This document shows, in pieces, positions 11,624 through 22,547 of a stretch of 64,000 nucleotides of DNA. The notes below the pieces were generated by a model, which searched no databases, was not told the origin of the DNA, and saw nothing but the letters and a program-made list of their open reading frames with translations. How positions within the stretch are numbered: position 1 is the stretch's first letter; the number at the start of each line of letters is the position of its first letter. Both the position numbers and the translations under genes were made by a program. This DNA is from Chlorocebus sabaeus (Eukaryota > Chordata > Mammalia > Primates > Cercopithecidae): contig NC_132927.1 in NCBI RefSeq assembly GCF_047675955.1, positions 65,639,702-65,703,701 of the forward strand, given 5' to 3'.

Positions 11624-11916
11624 GGCCCGGCTCGGTGGTTCACACCTGTAATCCCAGCACTTTGGGAGGCCCAGGTGGGTGGATCACAAGTTCAAGAGAT
11701 TGAGACCAGCCTGGCCAACAAGGTGAAACTCTGTCTCTACTAAAAATACAAAAATTAGTCGGGTATGGTGGCGTGTGTCTGTAGTCCCAGCTACTCAGGA
11801 GGCTGAGGCAAGAGAATCCCCTGAACCCAGGAGGCAGAGGTTTCAGTGAGCCAAGATCATGCCACTGCACTCCAGCCTGGCAACAGAGCGAGACTCTGTT
11901 TCAAAAAGAAAAAAAG
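11624..11916 (+). repeat. Alu (AluS-like), full length
   Basis: Sense Alu beginning 'ggcccggctcggtgg' and ending 'ctgtttcaaaaagaaaaaaa'. Confidence 0.95.
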
Positions 11917-13400
11917 GATGGTTGCATCGGTACTGAATACGTCTCAAAAAAAAAAGAAAACAGAGGCACGGGTCTACACATCTCAATATTTAGCATGGTA
12001 CTTATATGTGAGCAAGGTCTGGGCAGTACTTTCAAATGCCTCACTTTTCCCGCAGCATTTCCAGCCACCTGCAGCTCAGTTCAGAGTGACATTTGCCAAG
12101 CACACCTGCAAGTCCTAGCAATAACCGCCCATTTAGTATAATCACCATCTTCTTCAGCATGCTAAGTACCAGCCCCGTGAAAGCCAAGCACTTCCCAGGT
12201 GCCCCTCACAGCGATCCAGCAAGGGGCTGACAGGTGATTCCTTGCATCACAGTGGACCCAGCCAGAGCACGTCAATTCGGCATTTTTGGGTCCCTGTTTA
12301 ATGACTCCCTTTGTTTCACTTCCATCTTCTCTAGGTCATGTCAACAAGTGGCTTGATGGCTTAGAATTGAGCCAAATGCCACATCACTGTAAGACACAGA
12401 AATATTGTACAATTACCCGGTGTTCAGTGGCTTCAGTGCAATTTCACACACTAGAGGATCCTGAAGCAAACTCTCAGCTTTCAGAAGAAGGGATGACAGT
12501 CCCCAGGAAAGAGAAAGTGACTTGTTCTCCTGGACTTAAGGCATGGAAGAAGCAGACTAGAATCTCATCTGTCATCTCCCTCCACAGCCGTGACCTCTGT
12601 GGAGGTGAAATCTAAGCACCGCATGGGCAGAGGCAGAAACTCTTTTTTTTCCCCCCTCAGTCAACTGGGGAGAAAGGCTGGAGGTGACGGAGAGGGGTCT
12701 GAAATATTCCTTCGGAAACAATTTTCATTACAAAAGCTCTGGTTCGTCTGCATTTTTATGTCTATATTAAAAATCAAATGAAGTCATTAAGCTAAGGCCA
12801 GCTCAGAATGCCTCTCGCCTGAATATGCATTCGTGTTCCAACCCCCAGAGCTCCTCTATAATCCTTCAAATTATTAAATAATTACTGTGTTTCCCTTGGG
12901 GTCACATTTGGCAACAAAATACTAGTCTAAATGAACCAACACATGACCCAGGGAGTAACACTTACGTTCTTAACTTCCTAGAAGCAAAGGGAGATGAAAT
13001 ACTTCTGAGGTGCAAACTGGAAAAGCCAGAGAAAGGTATTCCATGCAGCTTGGAGGGTGGGGGGAGTAGAATGACAAAGAAACATGAGAATCTGGGAAAT
13101 AGTTCAATAATTAGTGTCACGTCCTCCTTCACCAACCTTGTACATCGGCAATTCTCCACTCCAATCCTGGTTCTCTTCCATTTGGGGAGTGGCTATGGCC
13201 ACAAGGAGAAAACCAAGCATATGGCTCTGTCCTTCTGGACATGTCTACGATGTTGGCTGGGCTGCTTTAGAAAATCCCATTTTCTCTCCTACAGCTATAT
13301 GACCTCAAGTTGTCATTTCGAATAAAGTATGCTTCCACTGATTTTTATGAACACAGACAAAAGCTGCTACAACCTTCCCCCCCCCACACCAAACCTTTCA
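11917..13400. other. Unique intronic sequence
   Basis: No repeat recognised. It has a T/C run at 12643-12658 and a short C-run at about 13378-13385. Open frames of 60-110 codons show no recognisable domains. Confidence 0.5.
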
Positions 13401-13411
13401 AACCAACTGTA

Positions 13412-13563
13412 GTTGCTATGTAGGGTTATTTGTTTCTAAGGCAACAGCGTATATCTAAGTACTAATGGCCTGTCCTTTTGCCAGGCAACAAACAGCCTTG
13501 TGATGCAACTGCACCTGTCTCGGCTACGCGTTACTATGGAGACGCTCCAGTTGCTATGGGTAC
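13412..13563 (+). promoter_or_regulatory. Cluster of RFX X-box-like motifs
   Basis: Within 152 bp there are gttgctatgtaggg (13412-13425), the half site taaggcaac (13437-13445), tttgccaggcaac (13477-13489), gttactatggagac (13530-13543) and gttgctatgggtac (13550-13563). The RFX-family consensus is two half sites, GTNRCC and RGYAAC, spaced by 0-3 bases. The two right-hand sites are 6 bp apart. The cluster is in repeat-free sequence about 0.9 kb downstream of the FOXN3 exon. An intronic enhancer is inference. Confidence 0.5.
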
Positions 13564-14640
13564 CATCACGCTAATCGCCTAGCAAAGGCAGACATACAGC
13601 AGTCTTCTCAGAGAGCCCAGCTGTTCCTCCCTGTCTCTTGCTGAAGACTGATTGTCTAGGGCCTGTGATGGAATGCTTCTCAACTGAGATGCACAAGAAC
13701 TTCATTAATGCTATTTCAGAAGATCACTTTGTGCTCCCTCCTGCAGAACAAACAGCAGACTAGGAAAAGAATCTGCAAAGAAGTGGACTGTAAAATTCCT
13801 GAAGTCTATGACATCATGCCATCCCTAATTAACCTCAACTTTCTGTCCAAGGATAATTCCTCTTAACTAGGTGGTTACGATAGAAACATTTCCATACATT
13901 TTAAAACATTTTTTGTAGAGTTGAGGAATGCATTTCAAACTCAAGCATTATGTATTGATAAAAATTGATCTTAAAAATTTGGTTCTGATTATTTGGCTCT
14001 CTTTTGGAATCTAACATTAAGACACTTTTTTAAAAAAGTGACAGGCTACTTACCCTCCCTTCCAATTATATATTTGTAAAAATGGTACCCATGACCTTAC
14101 TGTCTCAAACAAACGGGCATGTGAGAGGATGAAATGTCTCTATTGTTTCTACTGTTCTCCTTGAAGAAGCAAAGACCAAGTAACCACAACAAATGGTCAC
14201 CTGGGAGCACCGTCTACATGGAGACTGAGAAAGACAACAACGGGGAGAAATGAGTGAGCCTCCACTGATCGTCTGCAGAGACCAGCCAGATGAGGGGACG
14301 ATGGAGTCGCCTGCTTGACTCGTTCCTGTACTTTGATCCCAACAAAACGTGACAAACACCAAGATGTGAAAGCCACAACTTTTCTTTGTAAATGTTTCTA
14401 CCCAGGAAGACATGATTTCACCCACTATGGAGCCTTCTGGAAGCACATTCTTCTGAAGCTGCGGCAGCGGTAAGGTCTGTAGGAAATACAACAATGGATA
14501 TGCCTCCTAATAATACTTAATTTCTTTCTCATTTACCTGCAGTTATTTTTAAAATCTCATACGGCCTATTAAATTAATTTCCACGCAGGCCTCTGCCAAA
14601 ATAATGCCATTTCAATAGACCAAAAGAAGAAGTCTGAATT
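13564..14640. other. Unique intron next to the FOXN3 exon
   Basis: Repeat-free. The minus strand has a 129-codon open frame at 14494-14105, starting about 150 bp past the exon donor. Its cysteine- and serine-rich translation does not match FOXN3 or any family I know. Confidence 0.5.
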
Positions 14641-14646
14641 GCTTAC
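14641..14646 (-). other. FOXN3: 5' splice site of the FOXN3 exon
   Basis: The exon ends CAAAG and the intron begins GTAAGC, a near-perfect donor. Reading through it would give an arginine codon (AGG) followed at once by TAA, so retention of this intron would end the protein just after the forkhead domain. Confidence 0.9.
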
Positions 14647-14783
14647 CTTTGATATGCCTGAGGACAGGTGGGAGGTGTATTGAACACGTGTGGGTGTGGG
14701 TGATAAGGTGTCTTTTTCAAAGCCTGAATTAGATTTTGTCTATACTCTGGGTCTATGCACCACAACGACCCTTTCCCAATACT
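14647..14783 (-). CDS. FOXN3: FOXN3 internal coding exon (end of forkhead domain)
   Basis: Read on the minus strand, this 137-bp segment is open in one frame (45 codons plus two bases). It translates as [14 protein letters not shown] at the start, [16 protein letters not shown] in the middle and [11 protein letters not shown] at the end. I recognise this as FOXN3 (CHES1), a winged-helix transcriptional repressor of the FOXN2/FOXN3 pair that acts in the nucleus in cell-cycle checkpoint and metabolic gene control. [12 protein letters not shown] is wing-2-side sequence that closes the DNA-binding domain; the histidine- and proline-rich part begins the linker. FOXN2 differs after the PEY motif, so FOXN3 is the better match. 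The exon starts in phase 0 and ends with the first two bases (AG) of a split codon. It is preceded by a pyrimidine tract and cag, and followed by gtaagc. The first large forkhead exon and the C-terminal exons are not in the window. The identification comes from recalled protein sequence and is strong because frame, length and both splice sites agree. Confidence 0.95.
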
Positions 14784-14802
14784 CTGCAAAGAAAATTAAA
14801 AT
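14784..14802 (-). other. FOXN3: 3' splice site of the FOXN3 exon
   Basis: On the minus strand the exon is preceded by 'tttaattttctttgcag', a T-rich tract ending in a consensus CAG acceptor. The first exonic base is 14783. Confidence 0.9.
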
Positions 14803-16880
14803 ACAAAGGCATTAATACAGAATTATTAAGTACTTTGCAATAAGTAGATGTATAGCTATTACCACTTATTTATTTTAAAATTTTTCTCATTTGTTGACTG
14901 TTTGCCAGCCTTAAATATTATACTGACAATAGAACTCCATAAAATGCACTTCAATCTTACTTGTATTATGTTTGATAGGCAAAATGAACATATTATTACC
15001 AGATTATGGTGATACAACAATATTACAATTTTCATATCCAAACTACCAAAAAAAGGAACATCTCATTTTTCAGCGTCAGCGTTGAAGAACATGTGCATTC
15101 TCTTCTAAAAATGAGTTTAACTGTGTCAGATTTCTAATGTTTGGGGAAGGGGAAAAAAAAAAGAGGGCCGAGACACCCCCAAAAGTCCATCTCTGCTCTA
15201 AAAATTTAGTTATGTTTTAAAACCATATGACCATCGGGACCATTTTATAACAACAGAAAAGTAATCTCCTTGTTTTTTTCCAACTTACTCACAAAAGAAT
15301 GACATTTACTCTTGGAATGGGATTCTGTAATTACCTTCCCTAAGAAACAAAAGAACTCAGGCAGCAATGGTAAGCCCAACTCAGAATCCACTATTTATTT
15401 TTTGGATTCCTCAGTTCCCAGCCATCGACTCCAGCCGTTAAGAGTTGAATCTTTAGAAGTCAAACTTTAAAATGCAAATTTTCTAAAACTGTTCTGTGGA
15501 GAGAGGGAGGCTTCCTGTGAGGCCCACTTCCTGTGAGGCGTTTGGTCTATGGACAGCCTATTTTTAAAAATGTAAGTCCTTCCTTTGAGGCCCCCCTGGA
15601 ACTGGCAGTAGGCCCACAGGCAGTCGCTCCTCTGGCTGCACACTTTCAAGTGACCGAATGTACCCAAACTGTTTGATAAGGTCATTTGTAAATATTTACT
15701 GATTTGCAGAGAAAAGAAGTTAAATTACATAAACCCGTGCCCACCTCCTGCTTTCAGCCAACAGTAAGATTGATGTTGTCCTCCAACATTTAGAAAGCAA
15801 ACAAGAAGCTGTTTAACTAACATGGGGGAAGGGGACAACCCAAAAAAATCCCACTGAAGGAGCTGTAAAAACAAGTTACTCCTAAAATCTTTTTTAAAGT
15901 TTTAAAAAATCTGTGTTTCAGTCATCAGTTCACCCAAGTAGTTTCCTTACAAACATTACTTACAGAGTCCATTAAAATACTTTATTATCAACAACATCAG
16001 CAAGCTGTGCAACTGGAATTAACTCTTTCTGGTGCAATGAGAATAGGGGAATTGCTCAAAGCCACAGCTGGGGCTGGAACCTCTGACCACCCTAGTCAGC
16101 CTGACCCCACGTGCAGGCCTGACCCCAGACACAGGTCAGAGTCTGGCTGGACACTCTACGCTCAAACATCAGTGTTCTCAGTTTAACCAACCGGATGTTT
16201 AAAGACCTGAAAGATTTCAACTTTGGAAAATTCAACATTCCTATGTGTTTTTTCCTTTCACGCACACATTCTCAACCCCAGAATAGTTCAGGGGGAGCAG
16301 TGAGACTTTCCAAGTAAATCAGGCGGGTCACTCAAGAATCTGCCCTGGAACCTTCATCCTTTCCTTTGGGAAAGAGTTGTGCAGAAGAAAGCCAAAAGCT
16401 AAGGAGCGGAGAGGTTTTGGGGGAAGGAGAGGAGACAGGTAACTACCAAATTCGGATAACATAAAACAAGCCACCAAATCCTGTCAACAGTAGGGGTCTG
16501 GCACAATTCCATCAAAGGCTCCCGGTGGAGCCCTGGGCCAGCGGGACCTGCCTTTCTGATCTGTTGCACCCAAGGCTCCAAACCAGCAATAGCTACACTG
16601 AGGGCCATGGCTGACATGTGACCCAAACATTTCTGCAATGATATTGTCTCAATTCTGGGAACCCAATGGCTTTTGTTCTCATCATGGTGGCTTTCAGGGT
16701 GGAACCATTTAATCTTACGCTAAAAAAAAAAATACGACAAAGAAATGAAGGACAACCAGTTGGCCCTCTCAGGGAAATAACCATAAGCCAACAATGTGGT
16801 TTCTCCTAATCCTAACCTAAGTGTCTTGTTTACTGTACCCTCGTATACCCATATTAATGTATGCTACCATGTAAAAGTGA
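14803..16880. other. Unique intron upstream of the exon
   Basis: No Alu, L1 or LTR recognised. Short A-runs at 15150-15162 and 16721-16731. No second FOXN3 exon found. Confidence 0.55.
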
Positions 16881-16881
16881 G

Positions 16882-17003
16882 ACAGATTGAACCCAGGAGC
16901 CAGAGGCTGCAGCGAGTGGAGATTGCACCATTTGCACTCCAGCTAGGGCAACAACACCAAAACGCCATCTCAAAACACATAAATAAATAAAAATAAAAAC
17001 AAA
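16882..17003 (+). repeat. Alu right-arm fragment
   Basis: Only the distal arm remains: 'gattgaacccaggagcc', 'tgcactccagctagggc', then an (AAAT)-rich tail. Diverged. Confidence 0.85.
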
Positions 17004-17005
17004 AG

Positions 17006-17700
17006 TTAAGCAGAATAAACCCCCAGGACTGTGCAGGACATTCACAAGGTAATTGATCCAGATGCAGAGAGGCAGGCTGAAGAATAGTAAGAACAGGTGG
17101 TCCGGAGCCACACAGACGTTTCCTGAGTGGCCCTGCACAAATCACAGTGCCATGGGAAGTCTTGGCTTCCTCACTTAAAACAGTGACCAACTTAGAGATA
17201 ATTAGGAGGTTCAGAGATAGCATAATATAAAACACCTTGAGTTGCAGCCCTACCTACAGGTACTCAATAAATGGCAGACAGCATCATGAAAATCTCCTTT
17301 TGGACACAAGAAAGAGAATGAAACTGGCTGTACAATGTCTTTCATTGAACCAAATCTGATTTTCATCTCCAACAGCAGCAGTGGGAAGGGCCTCCAGCAA
17401 ACAGATGGGGCGAGTGAAGATAAAATGATCATCTATTCGAATGCACTGGTGGTCCTGGCTCAACAAATTCACTGGGAAGAGCTTTTCAACATTCTCAACT
17501 CCCCCTCTATTTTCATCACTCCCTACATCTGCTTTCTATGAACCCCACACTCCACACTCACTACTGGGACTTCTACCTTGCTCAGGAAGCTACTGTCACC
17601 GATTCATGACTACCTGGCTGCTAAAAGTCTTTTGCCCAGGTCTCTGCACTGTCAACATCAAGCTGAGGTTTCATTCCAAAGTTGGTCAGTTCATTATGAC
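17006..17700. other. Unique intronic sequence
   Basis: No recognised repeat or exon. Short frames occur on both strands without known domains. Confidence 0.5.
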
Positions 17701-17710
17701 CATCTCCCAA

Positions 17711-18017
17711 CTTTTTTTTTGTTTTTGTTTTTTTTTGAGACAGTCTTGTTCTGTCACCCAGGATGGAGTGCAGTGATGTGATCTGGGCTCACTGCAACCT
17801 CCGCCTCCCAGGTTCAAGTGATTCTTGTGCCTCAGCCTACTGAGTAGCTGGTATTACAGGCGTGTGTCACCATGCCTGGCTAACTGTTTCTTTTTTAAGT
17901 AGAGATGGGGGTTTCACCACGTTGGCCAGGCTGGTCTTGAACTCCTGGCCTCAAAGGATCCGCCCGCCTCAGCCTCCCAAAGTGCTGTGATTATAGGCAT
18001 AAGCCACCACACCAGGC
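17711..18017 (-). repeat. Alu (AluS-like), full length
   Basis: Antisense. Perfect 10-bp target duplication catctcccaa at 17701-17710 and 18018-18027. Confidence 0.96.
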
Positions 18018-18027
18018 ATCTCCCAAT

Positions 18028-18546
18028 AATAACTGAAGAAATTTTCTCAGGCTTGGATCATAAGGTTCCTACCCTGATCTATTTGGCATTTTATAATAAG
18101 AAAGGTCTGAAATTGCTGATAGTTTTTTTACAATCTAGACACTAATTTCAACATATCTCATACTTAGCAATGCTGGCATTCCAAAGAGGAAACAAACAAA
18201 CAAAAGACATCTTAAGGACACACCCACGGGAGGGCCACCAGCAACCACAGCACAGTATCGGGCTGCGGCCCACGAGAGAGGCCAGCACCACGTCTCATTT
18301 TCAAGCATTTTCCTGGGTTTCATGTAACAGTTTGGAGTAGTAAAATGGTTTACTTGAAAACTTTAAAAATGGAAATATGCGAAGGATAGAATGCTTAAGT
18401 TTCTTAGGCCAGAAAAAATTACATTTAATGTTCCTAATAGGAGAGAGAAGGTTATAACTTGATTATACTTGTGTAGCAAGTTTGAGAGTTGGAGCTTTCT
18501 TAGAAAAATATCTGCATCTTATCTGAAGACAAGACTATAGAGTGCC
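18028..18546. other. Unique intronic sequence
   Basis: No repeat family or coding signal recognised. Confidence 0.5.
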
Positions 18547-18841
18547 TTTTTTTTTTTTTTTTGAGATGGAGTTTCGCTCTTTTGCCCAGGCTGGAGCGCA
18601 CTGGCACAATCTTGGCTCACTGCAACCTCCGCCTCCCGGGTTCAAGCCTCTCATGCCTCAGCCTCCTGAGTAGCTGGGATTACAGGCACCCGCCACCACG
18701 CCCAGCTAATTTTTGTACTTTTAGTAAAGACAGGGTTTCTCCATGTCGGCCACACTGGCCTCGAACTCTGACCTGAAGTGATCCGCCCACCTTGGCCTCC
18801 CCAAAGTGCTGGGATTACAGGCGTGAGCCACTGCGCCCGGC
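18547..18841 (-). repeat. Alu, antisense half of a head-to-head pair
   Basis: Full-length AluS-like copy from a T17 run to 'ctgcgcccggc'. Its 5' end faces the 5' end of the next Alu, 36 bp away. Confidence 0.95.
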
Positions 18842-18877
18842 GTGGAATGCTTTTTATAAAAAAAAAAGAAAGAAATA

Positions 18878-19175
18878 GGCCGGGCGTGGTGGCTCACACC
18901 TGTAATTCCAGCACTTTGGGAGGCCGAGGTGGGTAGATCACCTGAGGTCAGGAGTTTGAAACCAGCCTGACTAACATGGTGAAATCCCGTCTCTACTAAA
19001 AATACCATAATTAGCTGGGCTTTGTGGCAGGTGCCTGTAATCCCAGTTACTCGGGAGGCTGAGGCAGGATAATCTCTTGAACCCGGGAGGCAGAGGTTGC
19101 AGTGAGCTGAGATCGCGCCATTGCACTCCAGCCTGGGCAACAGAGCGAGACTCCGTCTCAAAAAAAATAAAAATA
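18878..19175 (+). repeat. Alu, sense half of a head-to-head pair
   Basis: Full-length AluS-like copy from 'ggccgggcgtggtgg' to an A-rich tail. With the preceding Alu it forms a long inverted repeat. Confidence 0.95.
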
Positions 19176-19524
19176 ACTGTGAGGGCCATGCACCATTAAG
19201 TGTTAAGGAATTCAAAGTAATAAGGGAAGAATATTCATTTATAGAAAAGTATGTATGTGTTTGTATTGTGTGCATATACATATATACACTAACCCCCAGA
19301 AAAAAAACTAATGAGAAAAGTTACATGGAAAAATGAGTAAAAAAAATTATGGATAAGCACAAGTTTATTTTAAAGTTAAAAATCACCTGGGGAATAAAAA
19401 TCAACTCCCTGTTAGAAATTTAAAAAAAAAAATCAATGTACAAAAACAAAAGCAAACAAGAGCCCATATTGTAAGAAAAAATGGTTAGCAAAAAATGTTA
19501 AAAAAAAAAAAAAAGTAATTAAAT
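19176..19524. other. AT-rich unique intron
   Basis: A-rich, with short A-runs at 19422-19430 and 19501-19514. It holds a small TG/TA-rich patch at 19250-19287. Confidence 0.5.
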
Positions 19525-19839
19525 CTTTTTTTTTTTGGAAATGGAGTCTCACTCTGTGGTGTCCAGGCTGAAGTGCAGCGGCACAATCTCAGCTCATTGC
19601 AACCTCCGCCTCCCAGGTTCAAGTGATTCTCCAGCCTCAGTCTCCCAAGAGGCTGGGATTACAGGTACCCACTACTATGCCCAGCTATTTTATTTATTTA
19701 TTTATGTATTTGTATTTTTAGTAGAGATGGGGTTTCACCATATTGGCCAGGTTGATCTTGAACTCCTGACCTCAGGTGATCCACCTGCCTTGGCCTCCCA
19801 AAGTGCTGTGAATACAAGCATGAGCCACTACGCCCAGCC
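19525..19839 (-). repeat. Alu with internal (TTTA)n
   Basis: Antisense, diverged Alu ending 'ctacgcccagcc'. A (TTTA)n expansion at about 19688-19707 replaces part of the central linker. Confidence 0.93.
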
Positions 19840-19857
19840 TATATTTTAAACATTGTT

Positions 19858-20103
19858 ATTCAAACTGTGGGCCAGATACATTCCTGGGTCATGAAATGAA
19901 TGGAATGGATCATAAGCAGCACTATTTTAATGGAACAGAATGTAACAAACTAGAATCAAATAGAATGGACTACAATATATCTGCAGTAACAAATAGTGAA
20001 ATTTGTATTTGCACAGTTGTGTATATACATGTTTACCGATCACCAAGTAACATACACTTCCTACTGGGAAGCTGGGTCAACAAAGTTTGGTAACCACTGA
20101 TTC
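19858..20103 (+). mobile_element. Probable non-autonomous hAT DNA transposon
   Basis: The ends look like inverted termini of a MER/Charlie-type element: left 'caaactgtgggccagatac', right 'caaagtttggtaaccactga', whose complement reads tcagtggttaccaaac. The middle is rich in aatgga/aataga words. Subfamily not assigned. Confidence 0.5.
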
Positions 20104-20419
20104 AGGACAGTAGTGTCTGGTTGCGTCTTTTCCCCCTTCTCACCACTTGTGAGGAAGAAGGCCCCCTGTGAGCAACAGTGGGGGACTTACACACGGCTCT
20201 GGGGCAGTGCCTAAGGAACCGGGATAAGAAGGCGGACCCCATGTCAAAGGGGAGCAGGCGCTACCTCTGCCCAGGCCTGTCCTGCCCTGGCCAGGGCGGG
20301 GTAACCTGTAACAATTTTAGTTTGTCCAGAACGTTCGGGTATGAAAAGAAACAAACAAAAAAGACAAAAGGACCAAAAAAAAAAAAAAAAGTATGATTTT
20401 AGACTTTAAAATGAAAACA
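20104..20419. other. Unique intron with A-run
   Basis: GC-rich to 20330, then A-rich, with an A16-17 run at about 20377-20393. No gene recognised. Confidence 0.45.
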
Positions 20420-20713
20420 GGCTCACGCCTGTAATCCCAGCACTTTGGGAGGTTGAGGTGGACAGATCACCCGAGGTCAGGAGTTCAAGACCAGCCTGGC
20501 TAACATGGTGAAACCCCATCTCTACAAAAATACAAAAATTAGCCTGGCATGATGGAGGGTGCCTGTAATCCCAGCTACTTGGGAGGCTGAGGCAGGAGAA
20601 TCACTAGAACCCTGGAGGCAGAGCTTATAGTGAGCCGAAATCGCGCCATTGCACTCCAGCCTGGGTGGCAGAATGAGACTCCGTCTCAAATAATGATGAT
20701 AATAATAATAATA
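20420..20713 (+). repeat. Alu lacking its first bases, (AAT)n tail
   Basis: Begins at 'ggctcacgcctgtaatccc', so about 15 bp of the 5' end is missing. The tail is an (AAT/GAT)n run at 20687-20713. Confidence 0.94.
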
Positions 20714-20949
20714 TAAAAATTAAATTAAAACAACACTGAAAGTTTACATTTTATAACAATCTTATTATGCAGGTGATATTTACACTTCAGAAATATTTAA
20801 GACAATTGTAACCCTGTAAAGCTGATGAGCTATTAAAACAAGACAAAAACAAAAACAAAATGGAGTGGGGAGCTGGGTATGTGTTGGTGATCTGGAAACA
20901 ATAGCTTTTGATGTTTCTGACACACCATTTTGGAGGGTGCTTCTAACAC

Positions 20950-21185
20950 TAACCACCTTTATTCATTCCTTCATTCATGTGCTCATGCATTCATTCATTC
21001 ATTCCTATGGTGCCTACCACATGCCAGGCACCATGAAGAATCCATTTGTGAATACAAAACAATACAAAAAGGAGACCGCCCTCCTGACACTTGGATTCTA
21101 GAAGGGAAAAAACATAGTAAGTAAAGAAATAAATAAGCAAGATGATGACAGACTGTAATACCTGCTAGGAAGGAAACAGAATAAG
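20950..21185 (-). repeat. L2 LINE 3' end
   Basis: Antisense L2: 'tattcattccttcattcatg', 'cctaccacatgccaggcacc', 'cacttggattctagaagg', 'gtaagtaaagaaataaataa'. An (ATTC)n stretch at 20991-21006 marks the element's 3' terminus. Confidence 0.8.
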
Positions 21186-21358
21186 CCATGAGTTAAGAGA
21201 GGAAGTTGCTGCTGTGTGAGAAATAAATGGGCTGGAAGTGGCAAGAGCACCTGCAGAGAACTGACACGATGGTCCGGGCCCGAGATGACCACGGGTGTTG
21301 GTTCAGGTGGCAGCAATGACATGGAGAAAGGAGGATAGCTCCCAAATGTACTCTGAAG

Positions 21359-21600
21359 CCAGGTGGCGGCTCACACCTGTAATCCCAGCACTTTGGGAGG
21401 CCAAGGCAGAAGGACAGCATGAGTCTGGGAGTCGGAGACCAGCCTGGGCAATACAGTGAGACCCCATCTCTAAAAAAATAAAAATAAAAATTAGCCAGAC
21501 TGCTGCTTAAGCCCAAGAGTTGAGGTTACAGTGAGCTATGATTGTGCCACTGCACCCCAACCCAGGCAACAGAGCAAGACCCTGTCTCTTTCTTTAAAAA
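21359..21600 (+). repeat. Old Alu (AluJ-like) with internal deletion
   Basis: Left arm intact, then 'aaaattagccagactgctgc' jumps to the end of the right arm. About 50 bp is missing. Confidence 0.9.
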
Positions 21601-21610
21601 AGGAGATAGA

Positions 21611-21930
21611 GCAGGGCGCAGTGGCTCACGCCTATAATCCCAACACTTCAGGAGGCCAAAGCAGGTGGATCATCTGAGGTCAGGAGTTCAAGACCAGCCT
21701 GGCCAACATGGTGAAACCCCATCTCTACTAAAAATACAAAAAATTAGCTGGGCACGGTGGCATGTGCCTGTAATCCCAGCTACTCGGGAGGCTGAGGCAA
21801 GAGAATCGCTTCAACCTGGGAGGCGAAGGTTGTGGTGAGCCGAGATCGTGTCACAGAACTCCAGTATGGAAAACAAGAGCAAACTTCTGTCTCAAAAAAA
21901 ACAAAAAAGAAAGAGAGAGAGAGAGAGAAA
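21611..21930 (+). repeat. Alu with (GA)n tail
   Basis: Full-length sense Alu almost directly abutting the previous one. The tail passes into a (GA)n run (about 21910-21928). Confidence 0.94.
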
Positions 21931-22304
21931 CCTGATAGATAGCAGTTGACACTGGCAATGCAGATCAAGTAGGAGAAGTAACTGATATTCAGTAATGGTG
22001 TGGGATCATTTAATTTCCCATATGAAAAAATATGTATATAAACATATGTACTAACTGGGTTTGTATACGTATACTTTGTGATGTTCTTATGATGATGCAA
22101 TTGCCTAACGATGTATTTCTCAAAACATACTCCTCCATTACACAATGCGCAACTGTACCTGGAGGAATGGACTGCGTAAGCCACCTCTCTCCCCTCTGCT
22201 ATACCCTCATTGACCCCAACCTTTCCAACAGCAGCTCATGAATGTCATGGTAGACCTCAGGTCATCTGGCTTTAGAGGTTTAACATCAACTGGTTCCTCT
22301 GTAA
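21931..22304. other. Unique intronic sequence
   Basis: No repeat or coding exon recognised. Confidence 0.45.
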
Positions 22305-22547
22305 CAAGGGTTAGTAAACTTTTCTTAAACAACTTCTCTTTCCTTTACCAGCCACCTCTAATCCATGGCCAGGTCCAACGACTTCTCAAAGTACATTCTA
22401 TAGTATCTGTAGGTCACATGATCTCTGTTGCAACAACCCAGCTCTGCCATCATAGCACAAAAGCAACCATCAATGTAAACAGATAAACGTGGCTGGGCTT
22501 CAGTAAGACGTTATTTGCAAAAACATCGTCCATAGTTCACTGCCCAC
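22305..22547 (+). mobile_element. Non-autonomous hAT (Charlie-type) element
   Basis: A diverged short DNA transposon: left 'caagggttagtaaacttttc', middle 'gatctctgttgcaacaaccc' and 'ctctgccatcatagcacaaa', right 'aagacgttatttgcaaaaac'. The terminal gtagtttgccgacccctg-type end is decayed. The class is clear; the subfamily name is not certain. Confidence 0.75.

Larger units (their letters stand above)
1..14646 (-). other. FOXN3: FOXN3 intron, downstream side (partial)
   Basis: This follows the exon in transcript order and runs off the window. I looked for the short alternative FOXN3 exon that should follow, and for the serine- and acid-rich C-terminal exons, and recognised neither. The intron therefore exceeds 14.6 kb. 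Its contents are listed separately. Confidence 0.85.

Noticed and set aside
14105..14640. The alternative 22-residue FOXN3 exon
   Set aside because: Searched for the expected complement of a sequence encoding WPGSTFF; only a chance 'ggaagcacattcttc' on the wrong strand was seen.
18721..19281. 186-codon minus-strand frame
   Set aside because: It reads through two Alu elements; Alu-derived peptide text (e.g. NPSTLGRPRWADH) is evident.
19896..19975. GGAAT-like satellite
   Set aside because: Only a few aatgga words, without periodicity; better explained as part of an old DNA transposon.
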